Source: Melastoma dodecandrum
Taxonomy: Eukaryota > Streptophyta > Magnoliopsida > Myrtales > Melastomataceae
Reading direction: 5' to 3'
Length of the DNA stretch: 64,000 bases
NCBI GenBank assembly: GCA_029817715.1
Contig: JARUPY010000533.1
Span: forward strand, 5,476,001 to 5,540,000
Part shown: piece after piece, positions 42,675 through 54,600 of the stretch
How the letters are laid out: each line of letters opens with the position of its first letter
Position numbering within the stretch: the first letter of the stretch is position 1
Program-made: the position numbers and the translations under genes
The notes under the pieces: model-generated
Database searches by the model: none
The model's input: only the letters and a program-made list of their open reading frames with translations
Told to the model about the DNA's origin: nothing

Positions 42675-43170
42675 TACGTAAAAATGCAGGATGTTACAAT
42701 ACCAGCCAGCGCGCTCGCCTTCAACACCAGCAACGGAGGTGGAACCATCTTCGATTCAGGTGAACCCCTCGTCCTTCCGCCATGGTTTAGAAACCCACAT
42801 TCCTTGTGCATGGGTACTGCCTGAAATGTCGTGTTCCCCAGTGACCATGTACACGCGGCTAGTTGTGCCAGCATACACGGCGGTTCGAGATGAGTTCAGG
42901 AGACGCATGAGGAATGCAAACGTGACGTCGCTGGGAGGCTTCGACACCTGCTACACGGTGCCGATCAAAGCCCCGACGATGACGCTGCCAGCGGAGAATT
43001 TGTTGATACACAGCACGGCGGGGAGCATAACGTGCCTGGCGATGGCCGGGGCCCCGGATAACGTGAACTCGGGGGTGAACGTGATAGCGAGCATGCAGCA
43101 GCAGAACCACAGAGTGCTGATAGACGTGCAAAACTCAAGGCTGGGGGTCGCCAGAGAGACGTGCTCTTGA
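42675..43170 (+). pseudogene. AED3: AED3-like aspartyl protease, 3' half (unit B)
   Basis: Exon 42675-42759 encodes VTIPASALAFNTSNGGGTIFD, and after an 81-base GT-AG intron exon 42842-43170 encodes YTRLVVPAYTAVRDEF to a normal C-terminus (RLGVARETCS). This half has an open frame but the splice gives DSV where the second catalytic motif should read DSG/DTG. About eight or nine residues before TLP are missing, as in unit A. It is cut off from its 5' half by 6.9 kb. Confidence 0.85.
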
Positions 43171-43383
43171 ATCAACAACTGTCATGAATTTGGCAGGACA
43201 TGTAATTGGAATGATGCTCCTTTTGTTGCTTCTGCTGTGTTATCACTGACATCAAAAGAAAAAAGAAAGCTTTCGGGAAAATGGCGGGGCCGGGGGTTCC
43301 CCAAAACAGGGGGAGAAGACAGGGACGGACACGAGGGAGGGATAGGAAAGGAAGGGACCACCGATTCTCCCCGAGAGTGTTTT

Positions 43384-43614
43384 TGTCAAACTTTGATTCG
43401 AGGATAAAAATTGTAGAAAATTATTGGTTGGCAAAAAAAAAAACAACTTATTAAACTCATGTTTACAAGAGATTCTTATATAGGAAAAAAATCAAAAACT
43501 AAAAGAGAATCTAAATAGATCTCCTAAATCTCTCAATGAGATTTGCTAAATCAAATCTTATTCCTAGAATATTTTAGAAAATAAATCAAATCCTAAAAAC
43601 CTTAACCGCTGACA
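43384..43614 (-). repeat. 3' LTR of Copia 2
   Basis: 231-bp left LTR; on the plus strand it runs TGTCAAACTTTG...CCGCTGACA. Confidence 0.93.
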
Positions 43615-43621
43615 CTCCTCC

Positions 43622-46600
43622 TTAAGGTTGTTTAGGAAACACTCCAAGTTTTTGTCTGAGATGCTGGAACTGATCTTTCGGTAAAGACTTAGTCAGAATA
43701 TCCGCGACTTGATCTCGAGATGGACAATATTCGAGCTTGACTTCACCGTTCTTCACCGCTTCTCGAATCGCATGATACTTGACCGAAATATGTTTTGTCC
43801 TACCATGTTGAACCGGATTTTGAGCTATTGCAATAGCAGACTTATTGTCAACATATATCACCGTAGGAACCACTTGTTTCCAGCCCATGTCCTCCAGAAC
43901 TTTTCTCAACCAAATCGCTTGATTGCTGGCCGCTGCAGCTGAAACATACTCTGCCTCGGCGGAGGATTGCGCTACAACTTCTTGCTTTTTTGAATTCCAA
44001 GCAAATACTCCACTTCCAAACGAGAACGTAAAACCTGACGTGCTTTTCGAGTCCTCAATACTTCCAGCCCAATCACTATCGCAGAAACCTTGGAGGTTTG
44101 AACTTTTATTTTTCACAAACCGAATACCAAAATCAACTGTGCCTTTAACATACCTCAACACTCTTTTCGCTGCACAAAGATGGATTTGGCTCGGAGATTG
44201 CATAAATCTGGACAAATAACTGGCTGCAAACATTATATCCGGGCGCGATGCTGATAAATACAACAAACTTCCAATAATACTTCTAAACAATGTCGCATCG
44301 GCCTCATCACTTCCATCATCTTTCACCAACTTTAAATTAGCAACGAGAGGAGTCGGTACGGACTTAGCTTCATTCATTCTGAATTTTTTCAGCAAGTCCG
44401 TGGCATATTTTTTTTGATTAAAAAAGACGCCGTCATCTTCTTGATGTATCTCAAATCCCAAAAAATAATGCATCAGCCCTAAATCTGACATTTCGAACTC
44501 TTCGGCTATGTTGAGTTTGAATTGATTTACTTTCGTTTCATCTCCCCCTGTGATAAGCAAATCATCCACATATAACGACACGATAAGTAACACCTTACCC
44601 CGTGACTTTTTTATGTAAAGTGTTGCTTCCGTCTCACTTCTAGAAAAATCCTTCTCTAAGAGATAGGAATCAATCCTGCTGTACCACGAACGAGGGGCTT
44701 GTTTCAAACCGTAAAGTGCCTTGCGAAGCAAACAAACTTTCTCTTCGCATCCATCTACGGAAAATCCATCGGGCTGCTCTACAAAGATTTCCTCATCAAG
44801 ATAACCATTCAAGAACGCCGACTTAACATCGAGATGAAAGATTTTCCAGCCCATCTTTGCTGCAAGTGCGAATAACATCCTTATTGTGTCATGCCGAGCC
44901 ACCGGGGCAAAGGTTTCACAGAAATCAACTCCGGCTTCCTGAGAATATCCCTTCACAACAAGCCGTGCTTTGAGTTTGTTTACGGAACCATCGGCATTTA
45001 ACTTCGTTCTATAAACCCACTTTACTCCGATTACCTTTCTATCAGATGGTCTATCGACAAGATCCCAAGTATGATTTTTATTAATCAAATCAATTTCTTC
45101 TTGCATGGCTGCCATCCAGTTGACATCCATAGAAGCAACTTCATAAGAATCAGGATCTTGCATGGTCATATTACATCTCTGATAGACATCTTGCAAAGAT
45201 CTTAATCCCCTCACTGGTTCGTCGTCAAATTCGGCGACATCAGGAGAAGATTGTCCAAGTTCACCAAGACTCGTGGCTGGTTTTTCAACACACCAATCCC
45301 ACTTCGCGTCCTCATCAAACGATAAACTTCTACTCACCGAAAATTTTTTATTCGTGGGATTATAGATCCTGTAACCCTTGGTATTCGATCCATATCCGAT
45401 AAAAATAGATTTTTCAGCTCGATAATCAAGTTTGTCTCTTTTTTGTTCCGGAATATGAGCATAGCAAATACATCCGAAAACTCGTAAATGATCCACCGAG
45501 CATTTTTTTCCAAACCAAGCTTCATACGGAGTAGAATTTTTCAAAGCTTTGGTTGGTAGCAAATTTAGCAAATAAACCGAAGTATTCGCCGCTTCGGCCC
45601 AAAACTCCTTCGGCAATCCTTTTTCAAATATCAAACACCTTGACATATCCATTATAGATCTATTCTTCCGTTCACTAACCCCGTTTTGCTGCGGACAATA
45701 CGGCACCGTGAACTGTTGAATGATTCCGGCTTGCGCACAAAATTTTTGAACTCCCCATAAGTATATTCACTTCCGTTGTCCGATCTCAAGGCTTTAATTT
45801 TACAACCACATTGATTTTCGGCCAGCTGTTTAAACTTGACAAACTCGCCGAAAACTTCACTTTTTGTCTTGAGAAAAAAAATCCAACAAAAACGAGTAAA
45901 ATCATCGATGAAGATCAAAAAGTACCTACTTCCATTTAAAGAAGGCACACTCATTGGACCACAAACATCTGAATGAACCAATTGAAGTTTCTCAGTCGAT
46001 TTCCACTTTGCTTCTTCAAAAGGAAGTCTGGATTGTTTGCCGTATTCACAAACGGCACAAACATCTGAGCACGCAGAAATAACCGGAAGATCAATAATCA
46101 ACTCATCTGAATGCATCTTCTTCAAAGTAGTGAGGCTTATATGCCCCATTCTTCTATGCCATAACTGAGAATCATCTACATTGGCCGACAAGGCCAAAGA
46201 ATCTGATTTAAAATTTAACCGGAAAACACCGATCCTGCATCTTCACTTTCATAAACTCCTTTCCGTCATGGCCAGCCACCGAACAATGCAAATCCTCGAA
46301 GTGCAAAATATATTTTTGCTCCAACAACTGTCCCAAACTCAGAAGATTTTGGCACAATTCTGGTACAAAAAGAACTTCTGAAATTCGGTTAGTACCCGAA
46401 GAATTTTTAATAATAGTCGACCCCTTACCAAGCGCCTTCAGAAGCTGTCCGTTCCCGATTTTAATGCTGGTCGAGAAAGACTTATCCAAGTCTACAAATA
46501 ATTTCTCATCGGGAGACATATGATGCGTGCATCCGCTATCGATGAGCCATGCATCAGCTCCATAACTTGCTGCTGAAAAGGTTGCCGCAAAGAGTTGATC

Positions 46601-47533
46601 TTCCTGCATCGACTTATTCTCTGCAACATGTGCTTGCTCTTCAGAAACAGCCTTCTTCTTCCTACAAAATTTTTCACCATGACCAGGAACATTACAATGC
46701 TTGCACTTGTAACCGGGTCTAAACCAACAGAAATCTTCCGTATGAGAAGTTTTACTACAATAAGAACATGGAGGAAACTCTTTTTGATGTTTCTCGCTAA
46801 ACTTTTTGTTCTTGAATTTTTTTTCGATGGCACTTTTTCTTGTTTCGTTTCTACGGGCATATTTCTCCTTCCCCTTTGCCTTCATTAAAAGTGCGCCTTC
46901 AGGTTGCTCCTCCTGTCTTATTGCTCTCCTTTGTTCTTGTGCTTGAAGAGAACCGACCAATTCCTCGACTGTCAACTTAGTGAGATCGCGAGATTCTTCC
47001 AATGCAGAAATTTTCGACTCAAATCTCTCTGGAATAGTCACAAGAATCTTTTCAACAATTCTGCTGTCTGGCAACTCTACCTGCAACAATCTGATCTGAT
47101 TGACAACCCTCATCAGCTTGTCGACATATTCTTTTATACTCTCCGAGTCCTTCATTCTGAGCAAATCAAACTCTCTCCATAAATTTGAAACTCTTATTCT
47201 CTGATTTCGACCACTACCTTCGAACATCTCCATTAGTCGGGCCCATGCTTCCTTTCCCGTCTCACAAGTAAGAATTCTTGCAAGTACTCCTTCAGAAACA
47301 GAGGCATGAATAGCAGCAAGGGCCTTGAACGGCTTGGTGGACTCCTCACTGTGTAGCCTCAACTGATTTAATGTGGGATTTTCAGGAAGGGCTCGAGCTT
47401 CAACGTTCCGCTCAATAGTGCTCCAGAGATCCTGAGATTTCAAAAAAACCGTCATCTTGACCGCCCAAATTTGATAGTTTTCACCATCAAACGGCCGTGG
47501 AGGTTGCACAGAAAAACCACCGGAGGAAGACAT
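43622..47533 (-). pseudogene. Copia 2 gag-pol, two single-base frameshifts
   Basis: The start at 47533 encodes MSSSGGFSVQPPRPFDGENY. Gag includes the UBN2-type region and zinc knuckle CKHCNVPGHGEKFC (CX2CX4HX4C). Protease has DSG at 46532-46540. Gag-pre-integrase has LWHRRMGH, and the integrase core has HSDVCGP, RSDNGSEY and a downstream E in QQNGVSERKN. Reverse transcriptase has YVDD at 44561-44572. RNase H has YVDNKSAIAIAQNP and HISVKYHAIREAV. The frame is broken only near 46215-46230 and near 45700-45750. Each break looks like one missing base beside a T run, so they could be true lesions or base-calling errors. Confidence 0.92.
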
Positions 47534-47632
47534 GATGACAAAATCAAACGGATGATTTGGGTATGAAAGGAAAGGAAATTTTTCAAGCGTGTATACTCTC
47601 ACAGTCCCTCAAGATTGCGAGCTCTGATACCA

Positions 47633-47859
47633 TGTCAAACTTTGATTCGAGGATAAAAATTGTAGAAAATTATTGGTTGGCAAAAAAACAACTTATTAAA
47701 CTCATGTTTACAAGAGATTCTTATATAGGAAAAAAATCAAAAACTAAAAGAGAATCTAAATAGATCTCCTAAATCTCTCAATGAGATTTGCTAAATCAAA
47801 TCTTATTCCTAGAATATTTTAGAAAATAAATCAAATCCTAAAAACCTTAACCGCTGACA
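47633..47859 (-). repeat. 5' LTR of Copia 2
   Basis: 227-bp right LTR, four bases shorter than the left copy because of a shorter A run. Confidence 0.93.
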
Positions 47860-48152
47860 GTTTTTGCGGTGGGTATTTGCTCCTGGGTACAACCAACCAA
47901 TGGGGTTGAAGCTTTTGACGTGGTGGGGATTCGAGAGCGATTCTCAGCCACCACTTCTTTGTTCCCTACCTACAACCAACTCCCCCCCCTTCCTTTTTCC
48001 CTTTTCCTTGCCTTTTCCTTCTTCCTTATCAAGCCACAGTTGAAATCCCCCATCCATCTCCGTTCGCCACAGCTCGGCGTTTGATAGAAATAATCACCAC
48101 TCGGATCCATCCCCTTTGATTAGTTCCTGCTTTTTAGTTGCTTGCTGATCCC

Positions 48153-50276
48153 ATGGACGGATACTACGGCCGCGGAATCGACCTCCTCCCCGTCCCTCGT
48201 GATCAAGAACTGTCAGATCGGCTTCCGTCCCCGAATAGCTGGTCGCGTTGGGGAGTTCTCCGTCCCGGCGCTTTGGGGGAAGAGAACATGCTTCCGGATG
48301 ACGGCTCAAATGGTGGAGCATGCGGCGCGCGGCTTGGTGTCCTACAGGATGACTGCCGGTTTGACGTTTGCCTGAGCTTACTCGACGAATATCACCCAGG
48401 TTACGGGCATAGTAGGCCTGCTGCGGAGGAGTCGGTCCACGACTTCCTTTACGGGTGAGTACCGCCTTTCTTGACTTGACTCTTGAGGGGATGCGCGTTT
48501 GAGTCCGGGATGAATTGATTGCGGCCTTTGTAATGCTATGCTTTGACTCCGGATTCGGAAACATGACACCTGGCCGGTCCCCCGTCGTCCGTGTATTTTC
48601 ACAGGAATTCCTCGCTGGATGATTTGCAGTCTGCTGAGAATGGGCGACATCACGGGCCGCTTTGCTTATGCTCTCTATGCGATCGTGATGTCATTCCTTC
48701 TGGTGACTCCTGGTTTGACTTAATTAGTTCTCCCGGGCTACAGATGAGTGCTGAAATGTCGGCAGAGTTGGAGGAACAATCCCTGTCGGAGTCCAGAGAT
48801 CTCGATGACGGTGGTGGTGAGACTCCAGCAGTCCCACGGAACATGAAAGGTTACCAACCACTTCAGGTCAGGTTTCCAGTATATGATATTGGCTTATGAG
48901 TTCTCTTTCATGAAGTGATCCCTGCCGTAATAAAGATTTATCTGCTTTTTTGTTATCTTCTTCCTCACTGTAACCGGCGAAAATACTTGTAGACGGCTTG
49001 AAAATGACTTTGGTGCTTCTCAATCACATTTTATTCCATAAAAAGTTTTGGTGAGGTAGCTGATCTTATTGCAGGGCATGCATTTGACACTGTCTTTGCG
49101 TCAGAGAGACAAGTTACTGCACAGTGTTGGCATTTGATTTCCTTTCATTGTAAGTTAACCATGTAAGGATGTCATCCAACCTGTGCGTGAATACTTGATT
49201 AATCTTTCTTCGCTAAGTCTATTCGTGGCCTCTGTGCATTTTACTCTGTCTCCGTTCTTTTCCTTCCAAAATTATTGGTTTCATGCAATTGTTATGTGGC
49301 TCGCTCCTATAGTAATGCTATTTTTTGCCTCTTCCGCGCCTTACTGGGAAACAGCAAAGTTTTCAGATACACTTGGACCTAGCTCCCTCATGCCACTTTT
49401 GTTTACGATTTTTCACTAGGACTCCCGGCCGTACAATGGAAAAATCGTACCTTCTGGTCAGTCTGGGCAGCAGCACTACCCAGACGTTAGCGAGTCATCT
49501 TCTGAGGAGGTTGCTTTGGAGGATCTTAAAATGGCGATGACACTGGTAATAACTAGAGGTCTAATTTACCTTACTCTCATCATTGCGATGCTCAAACAGA
49601 GCCTTATTAGTGTCTCGTTTCAATATGGGACAGCTGTCTGATTGGACTCGAATCTGCTTAAGAGATGCACTGTATCGCCTAGCTGATAATTCAAAACAGC
49701 GTCTGGTAAGAGCAGATGGTCAAGAGAGAGGGTCCAGCATCAGGAAACCTCCACTAACGCGGGCTGATAAGAGGTGGGTTCCGACGACAAATTTCTCTTC
49801 ACGGCATTTTACCTTCTTCCCAGAGTCTTCTTCATCTGCCTGAGTTTGTGGTGCGGACATGGTTCAGGGTGATAAATTCTTCTAATGTACGCGAAACTAG
49901 AATTCAGGCTTGTTGATTTCTAGTAGCCATGGTGGATCCTCATAGTCTGCCTGCAATGCAAGTCATGAATAGCACGTGCATGACTTTTCTTACACTCATT
50001 ACTTGCAGGTCTCCAAAAGGACCTAACGAATCGAAGACAAACGTCATTGATCGAGCAGTTGCAAATATAATGTTCAACAGAATGGATTCCTGGTCACAAG
50101 AAGATCATTATTCGGCATCGGCACATGCGGGATCAAATACCGTGAATCTCTGCGCTTGCGTAGCGCAGTGTTCCCCTGACTGGAACCTGCCAGCAATTTG
50201 CCTCGATGAGGAAGATTACCAGTTCTCTCAAGAGTTCGAAGTCCCTGGACTATCTGAAGAAGCCATGGCTGAGTAA
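48153..50276 (+). CDS. LNK: LNK3/LNK4-like clock coactivator, copy B
   Basis: Same five-exon model as copy A: 48153-48454, 48605-48866, 49420-49545, 49634-49773 and 50009-50276 (365 residues). Exons 1, 3, 4 and 5 predict the same residues as copy A; exon 2 differs at two positions (GRHHGP for GRQHGP, CSLCDRD for CSQCDRD). The second intron has a one-base insertion relative to copy A. Copia 2 lies about 290 bases upstream, so the proximal promoter is shared with copy A but more distal sequence is displaced by 4.5 kb. Confidence 0.82.
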
Positions 50277-50669
50277 ATAAAAATGCCAGTGAATTTATAT
50301 GGTAGTTAAGTGTCTGTCCGCGTCAGCAGCATTAAGTATTGAGCAGTACTGGGAAGATTCCCACTGAATCCTGTTTGTGAAGGAAGAAAGGGCAAATTCT
50401 GCAAGTTTATTCGATATCATAATTGGATTAACAAGACATGCATAATCATCGGGGGCCTTAAAATAGGCGCAGGGTGCTGCAGATGGCAATTTCTCTTTTC
50501 CACTTAATTGAGAGATTTTTTGTTTCCAGGAATGACATTTGATCCCAGAACAGATCTTAATAAGACTACATCCATTCACATCACGCTCAGGCTATTCCAA
50601 CTCCTGATCAAACTATGCCTTTCTGCAATAGATGAATCCAGGCACAGTATAGTATCTCTTCGTGCCCCA

Positions 50670-51178
50670 ATGAAGGAAACTGTAGCCCAGAAGCCATTCC
50701 CGTCATCAGTCCGGCCCGAAGATGACGGTGCCCTCTCGCTTGACCTTAAACTAGCCAACAGTCAAGATCTCCAAAGGCCATTTGTCCTGGTTGTCTAAGT
50801 CGAGTTCGGGGTCGAAACCAGTAATTGATGCCGCGAGCCTGATTGAAGTCGGGAACCCTGACAAATGAATCGGGCTCCCTCGATGATACCAAGAGGGCCT
50901 TTACGTGTAACTTCTGTGCCAGGAGCTTCCCGACATAGCAGGCGCTCGGAGGCCACCAGAACGCCCACAAACAGGAGCGTGCGATCGCCAAGCAGCGTCA
51001 GATGGCCATGCAGATGGTCCCCACTTTGGCGACATCCGCATATCATCCCCACAACCACCATCGCATGCTCCACAAACATCCTCTCCCCCATGAGTTTCCA
51101 TATGTATGGATCACTGAAAGGAACCTTTGGCCGATCTCAGTGAGGGTCCGCACTTGGGGTGAGGCAAATATTCCATGA
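50670..51178 (+). pseudogene. C2H2 zinc-finger pseudogene with EAR motif (unit B)
   Basis: Same structure as 27516-28024: EAR motif LSLDLKL in one frame, then CNFCARSFP, the shared TAG (50936-50938) and QALGGHQNAHKQERA in another. A few substitutions separate the copies; none repairs the frame. Confidence 0.82.
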
Positions 51179-51614
51179 TTCAGAAGGTTGCCTGTTGTGG
51201 GAGGCTTGGCCTGCCCGGACCATTTCGGTTTTCAAGGCCGTAACTTTATCAACACTGATGGTAACAGTGTTCCGAATCATTTTTGAACGTCCGAGGTATT
51301 CGAGCTTCCGTGCGTATCTTTATCGATTCCTGTGGCTGTCTGTCTGTCTGCTTCACAGTGAATTTTAAAACAATAAAGGAAAAAAAAAACAAAAAGGGAG
51401 GGAGGGATCTGTCACGCGTGGGCTTTCCTTTTCCCTCTCCACACCAATAATTCAACCCGTCCCCATTCCCATGGTTTTTATTTTTATTTTATTTGACTAA
51501 ATCAAAACTATGACAAATCATTTTAATAGTTAGTAAGTCTAATTCTACATATATTATTACAAAAGTACTGATTCCCTCCCAGTCGACTCAATTCCGGAGG
51601 GGACGAGGAAAGCG

Positions 51615-54600
51615 ATGGATAACAAGAACTGGAGGCCCTCCCCCTCCCCTCAAGGCGGAGCAGGCGGCGTTGCTCGAGGAGCGGACGCAACTCCCCCGGA
51701 AGCCGGCGATTGGAGATCTTCATTGTCGGCCGACTCCAGAGATAGGATCGTCAACAAGATGTATGATTAGTTCCATTTCCCTCTAGATTTCACCTATTTA
51801 CTTTTCCCTGGAGATTTACCTGTTCTGAAACTAGCTAAAGAGGATGGTCCCTGCGTATTGAGTTTTTTTTCGTTTAGAGGGTCTTCCTTTTAGGGATTAT
51901 TTCACTCGCCTCTATAAATCTTGTTGTCCACATCTTCATGACCAGTGTTCACGAATCTCATCCAAGAGCAGGATTTTCATTCCCCCCCCCTCACTGCTCG
52001 TACGTTGTTCGATGAGTATTCAAACCTGGGAACTGCTAAAATCCTATAGAACTAGGAAATTCGAAGCCTTGATAAGGTTTTTCCTGTTTATTTTTTTCCT
52101 CTTACTAGGAGAAACATTCATTTGAATTTTGGGAGGATCGTTCTTCGACAACTTCAAATATTGTGTGCTTTCTTTGTGTGGCCCCCGGGAATGTTGTGAT
52201 TGTCCGTTTTAGATAAAGTGGGCTCATCAGTTAACTGCTTTAATAAGAATATAATAACCCAGATGTTTCAAAAAATTGCTCCTCAAAGTGTCACTGTATT
52301 TATTCATCGAGTTTGCATTTACTCTGTAGAATGGAGACTTTGAAGAAGCATCAGCCTGTTTCTGGCCCAGAGGGATTGAGCGAACTCAAAGAAACTGCTG
52401 TGAGATTTGAAGAGAAGATTTACCATGTTGCATCAAGCCAGGTACCAATTGCTTTATCATGAGTGGATGGCACTATCGTGGGCAATTTGATATTTTCTTG
52501 AGAAAAACAAACATCTCCATAGCATAGAGCCTGACTAGTGGGGCAGGCATTGAGGTAAATGCACACTACCTTACTTTTACATTACAAAGAGCTTGTTATC
52601 ACTCCTTGAACCTGGAGCAATATAATGTTGAGCAGAGAAATTTATTGTCCTGATTGAAGATTGTACGCGCGCCTTCCGGCCTAGCACGCGCGCAGCGGTT
52701 CGGACGACCCGAGGATCCGGGTCCGCTCCTCTAGAGTCTTCCAGTCGGCGTCGCGACTCGAGCGTCGAACGCTGCGGAAAAGACCAGGGTGGTCCCTCCT
52801 TCGATTCCTGACCGGATCTGCCCAGACTCTTCGCCGATCGTCTCCATGCTCCTTAAGAGGCGGCGGGCGAAAAGAAGCGCATGGCCCGAGGAGGAAGCTT
52901 TAGGAGGTTCCAAGAGCGGCTCGTGCCGTCAGTCCCTCATCCAAAATGACTTCGTAAAAAGATGTGTTGTTGTTTAACCTAGGTAAACTATTACGGAGTC
53001 GCCACCGACTTAATTATAAAAGCTTGGTTTAAGTCGGAAAACCAGAGTAGATTCGGGGATTCCTAATTACTAACTCTTACATTTAAACATGCGAAAAGGT
53101 GGCGTTTGCTCCAAAAGGTTTGCTTTTGGTTGACGGGTGTTGGGCCCGATTCAGGCGTTGGACCCGAATTCATGTGTATTGGTTTAGCAAATCGCATGCG
53201 ACGATAAACCTATGTGCCTAAGGCATGCGAACAAGCACAGACAATGATTGAGATCAAAGAGGGCGGGGAAGGATGGTGACCGTGGGCCTATGCACTTGGA
53301 CCCACGGCCCGTTACACGTGGAATTAAAGAAAATCGGGAGGCCCGCACCTCCCTCATGTACCTGAGGCCCGCCGGGATGGCTTTACATCGGTAGGGCTTG
53401 TCAGTTGAGGCCGCTCTCGAGATGTGCTTCCACCATGGGTTTCTTCACGCGCCTCCAGTCTTCGAAATTCGTTTTGTCGAACTCCCGTGAAGCTCAATTG
53501 ATTTTCATGCAAATCAAACCAGAATGCGGTGGTCAGAAAATTCTAATTGAATTTTTGAAACAATTCAAATTAACTATAATAAGTCGGAGTGAGACTTACG
53601 GCGCGTTGTGTGGCCCGTTGATGTCGATCTTCCGTGATGTAGGAAGATAACGGGGCGTCGTGTGGCCCGTTGATATTGATCTTCAGTGATAATGAAAATA
53701 GATGTTCGGGGTGTTGTGTAGCCCGTTGATGTCGATATTCCGAAGTTGCATGCTCAGTGTTCATGCAAAACAAAATGTAAGTGTGAGTAGATTTTTCTAA
53801 TGGAAACATGTAATCCAATTAGAATAAATCAAGTAAGTCGAAATGAGACTTACACGGGATAATTTCTATTCCCGAATGTCGGAGAATTACTTCTTGGTGC
53901 TTCCATACCAAGATAACCGGGCGATGTCTTGGCGTCCCAAATAAATCCAACACGTCGTTGATGTATTTTTCATGTAAGATGAACATGAAATATGCGTTAG
54001 TTATCATAATAATCCTATCAATTGATAACTGTTTGAATATTCCTACTCTTCTAAACGCATGTAAAAGGGGCGTACACACATTTAAAGGATAGTAATTAGA
54101 TATACAAGTAAAGAGAAATCGATCACTGCAATGTTTATGAACAAACAGTCACACACATTTGTTCAAATCATATTCGGAGTAAAGATAAAATTTGTCGAAG
54201 CAAAAAGTCTTGGCAGATACGTGAGAGAGCAGGAAAAGAAATAAAATAATAATAAAAACAAGCAAACAAGCAAACGATCAGAAAACATCACAATTGCTTT
54301 GACCAAGTCAAAATTGATTGAGTGAGAAAGGAATTATTACCCCCGTGAGATGAAATGGAGGAAGCCTTCGACCTTGCTGGTCATTTGTGTTTGAAAATAA
54401 AAGGCGACACCCATGGAATCCCACTTTTTGAACTTGTAGCATGGAGGTTGCAACCCACGCCCGAATTTGGGAGGCCGATGGTTCGTTGGGTCATCGAGCA
54501 TGACAACTGCAGCGGCGAGGGAAGAGAAGTCGAGGTCAAATCTGGTGAGGGTAATGTCGTCGGGGGCCGCAGATTTGGGCATGGGAGGAGCTGTTCGGGG

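Larger units (their letters stand above)
43384..47859 (-). mobile_element. Copia LTR retrotransposon 2 (young, nearly intact)
   Basis: 4476-bp element with LTRs 43384-43614 and 47633-47859 and TSD GTTTT (43379-43383 and 47860-47864). Unit A holds the empty site near 24710. The LTRs appear identical except for the length of one A run, so insertion was recent. The tRNA-Met primer binding site (TGGTATCAGAGC, minus strand) abuts the right LTR. It lies about 290 bases upstream of the LNK-B start codon, in the opposite orientation. Confidence 0.96.
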
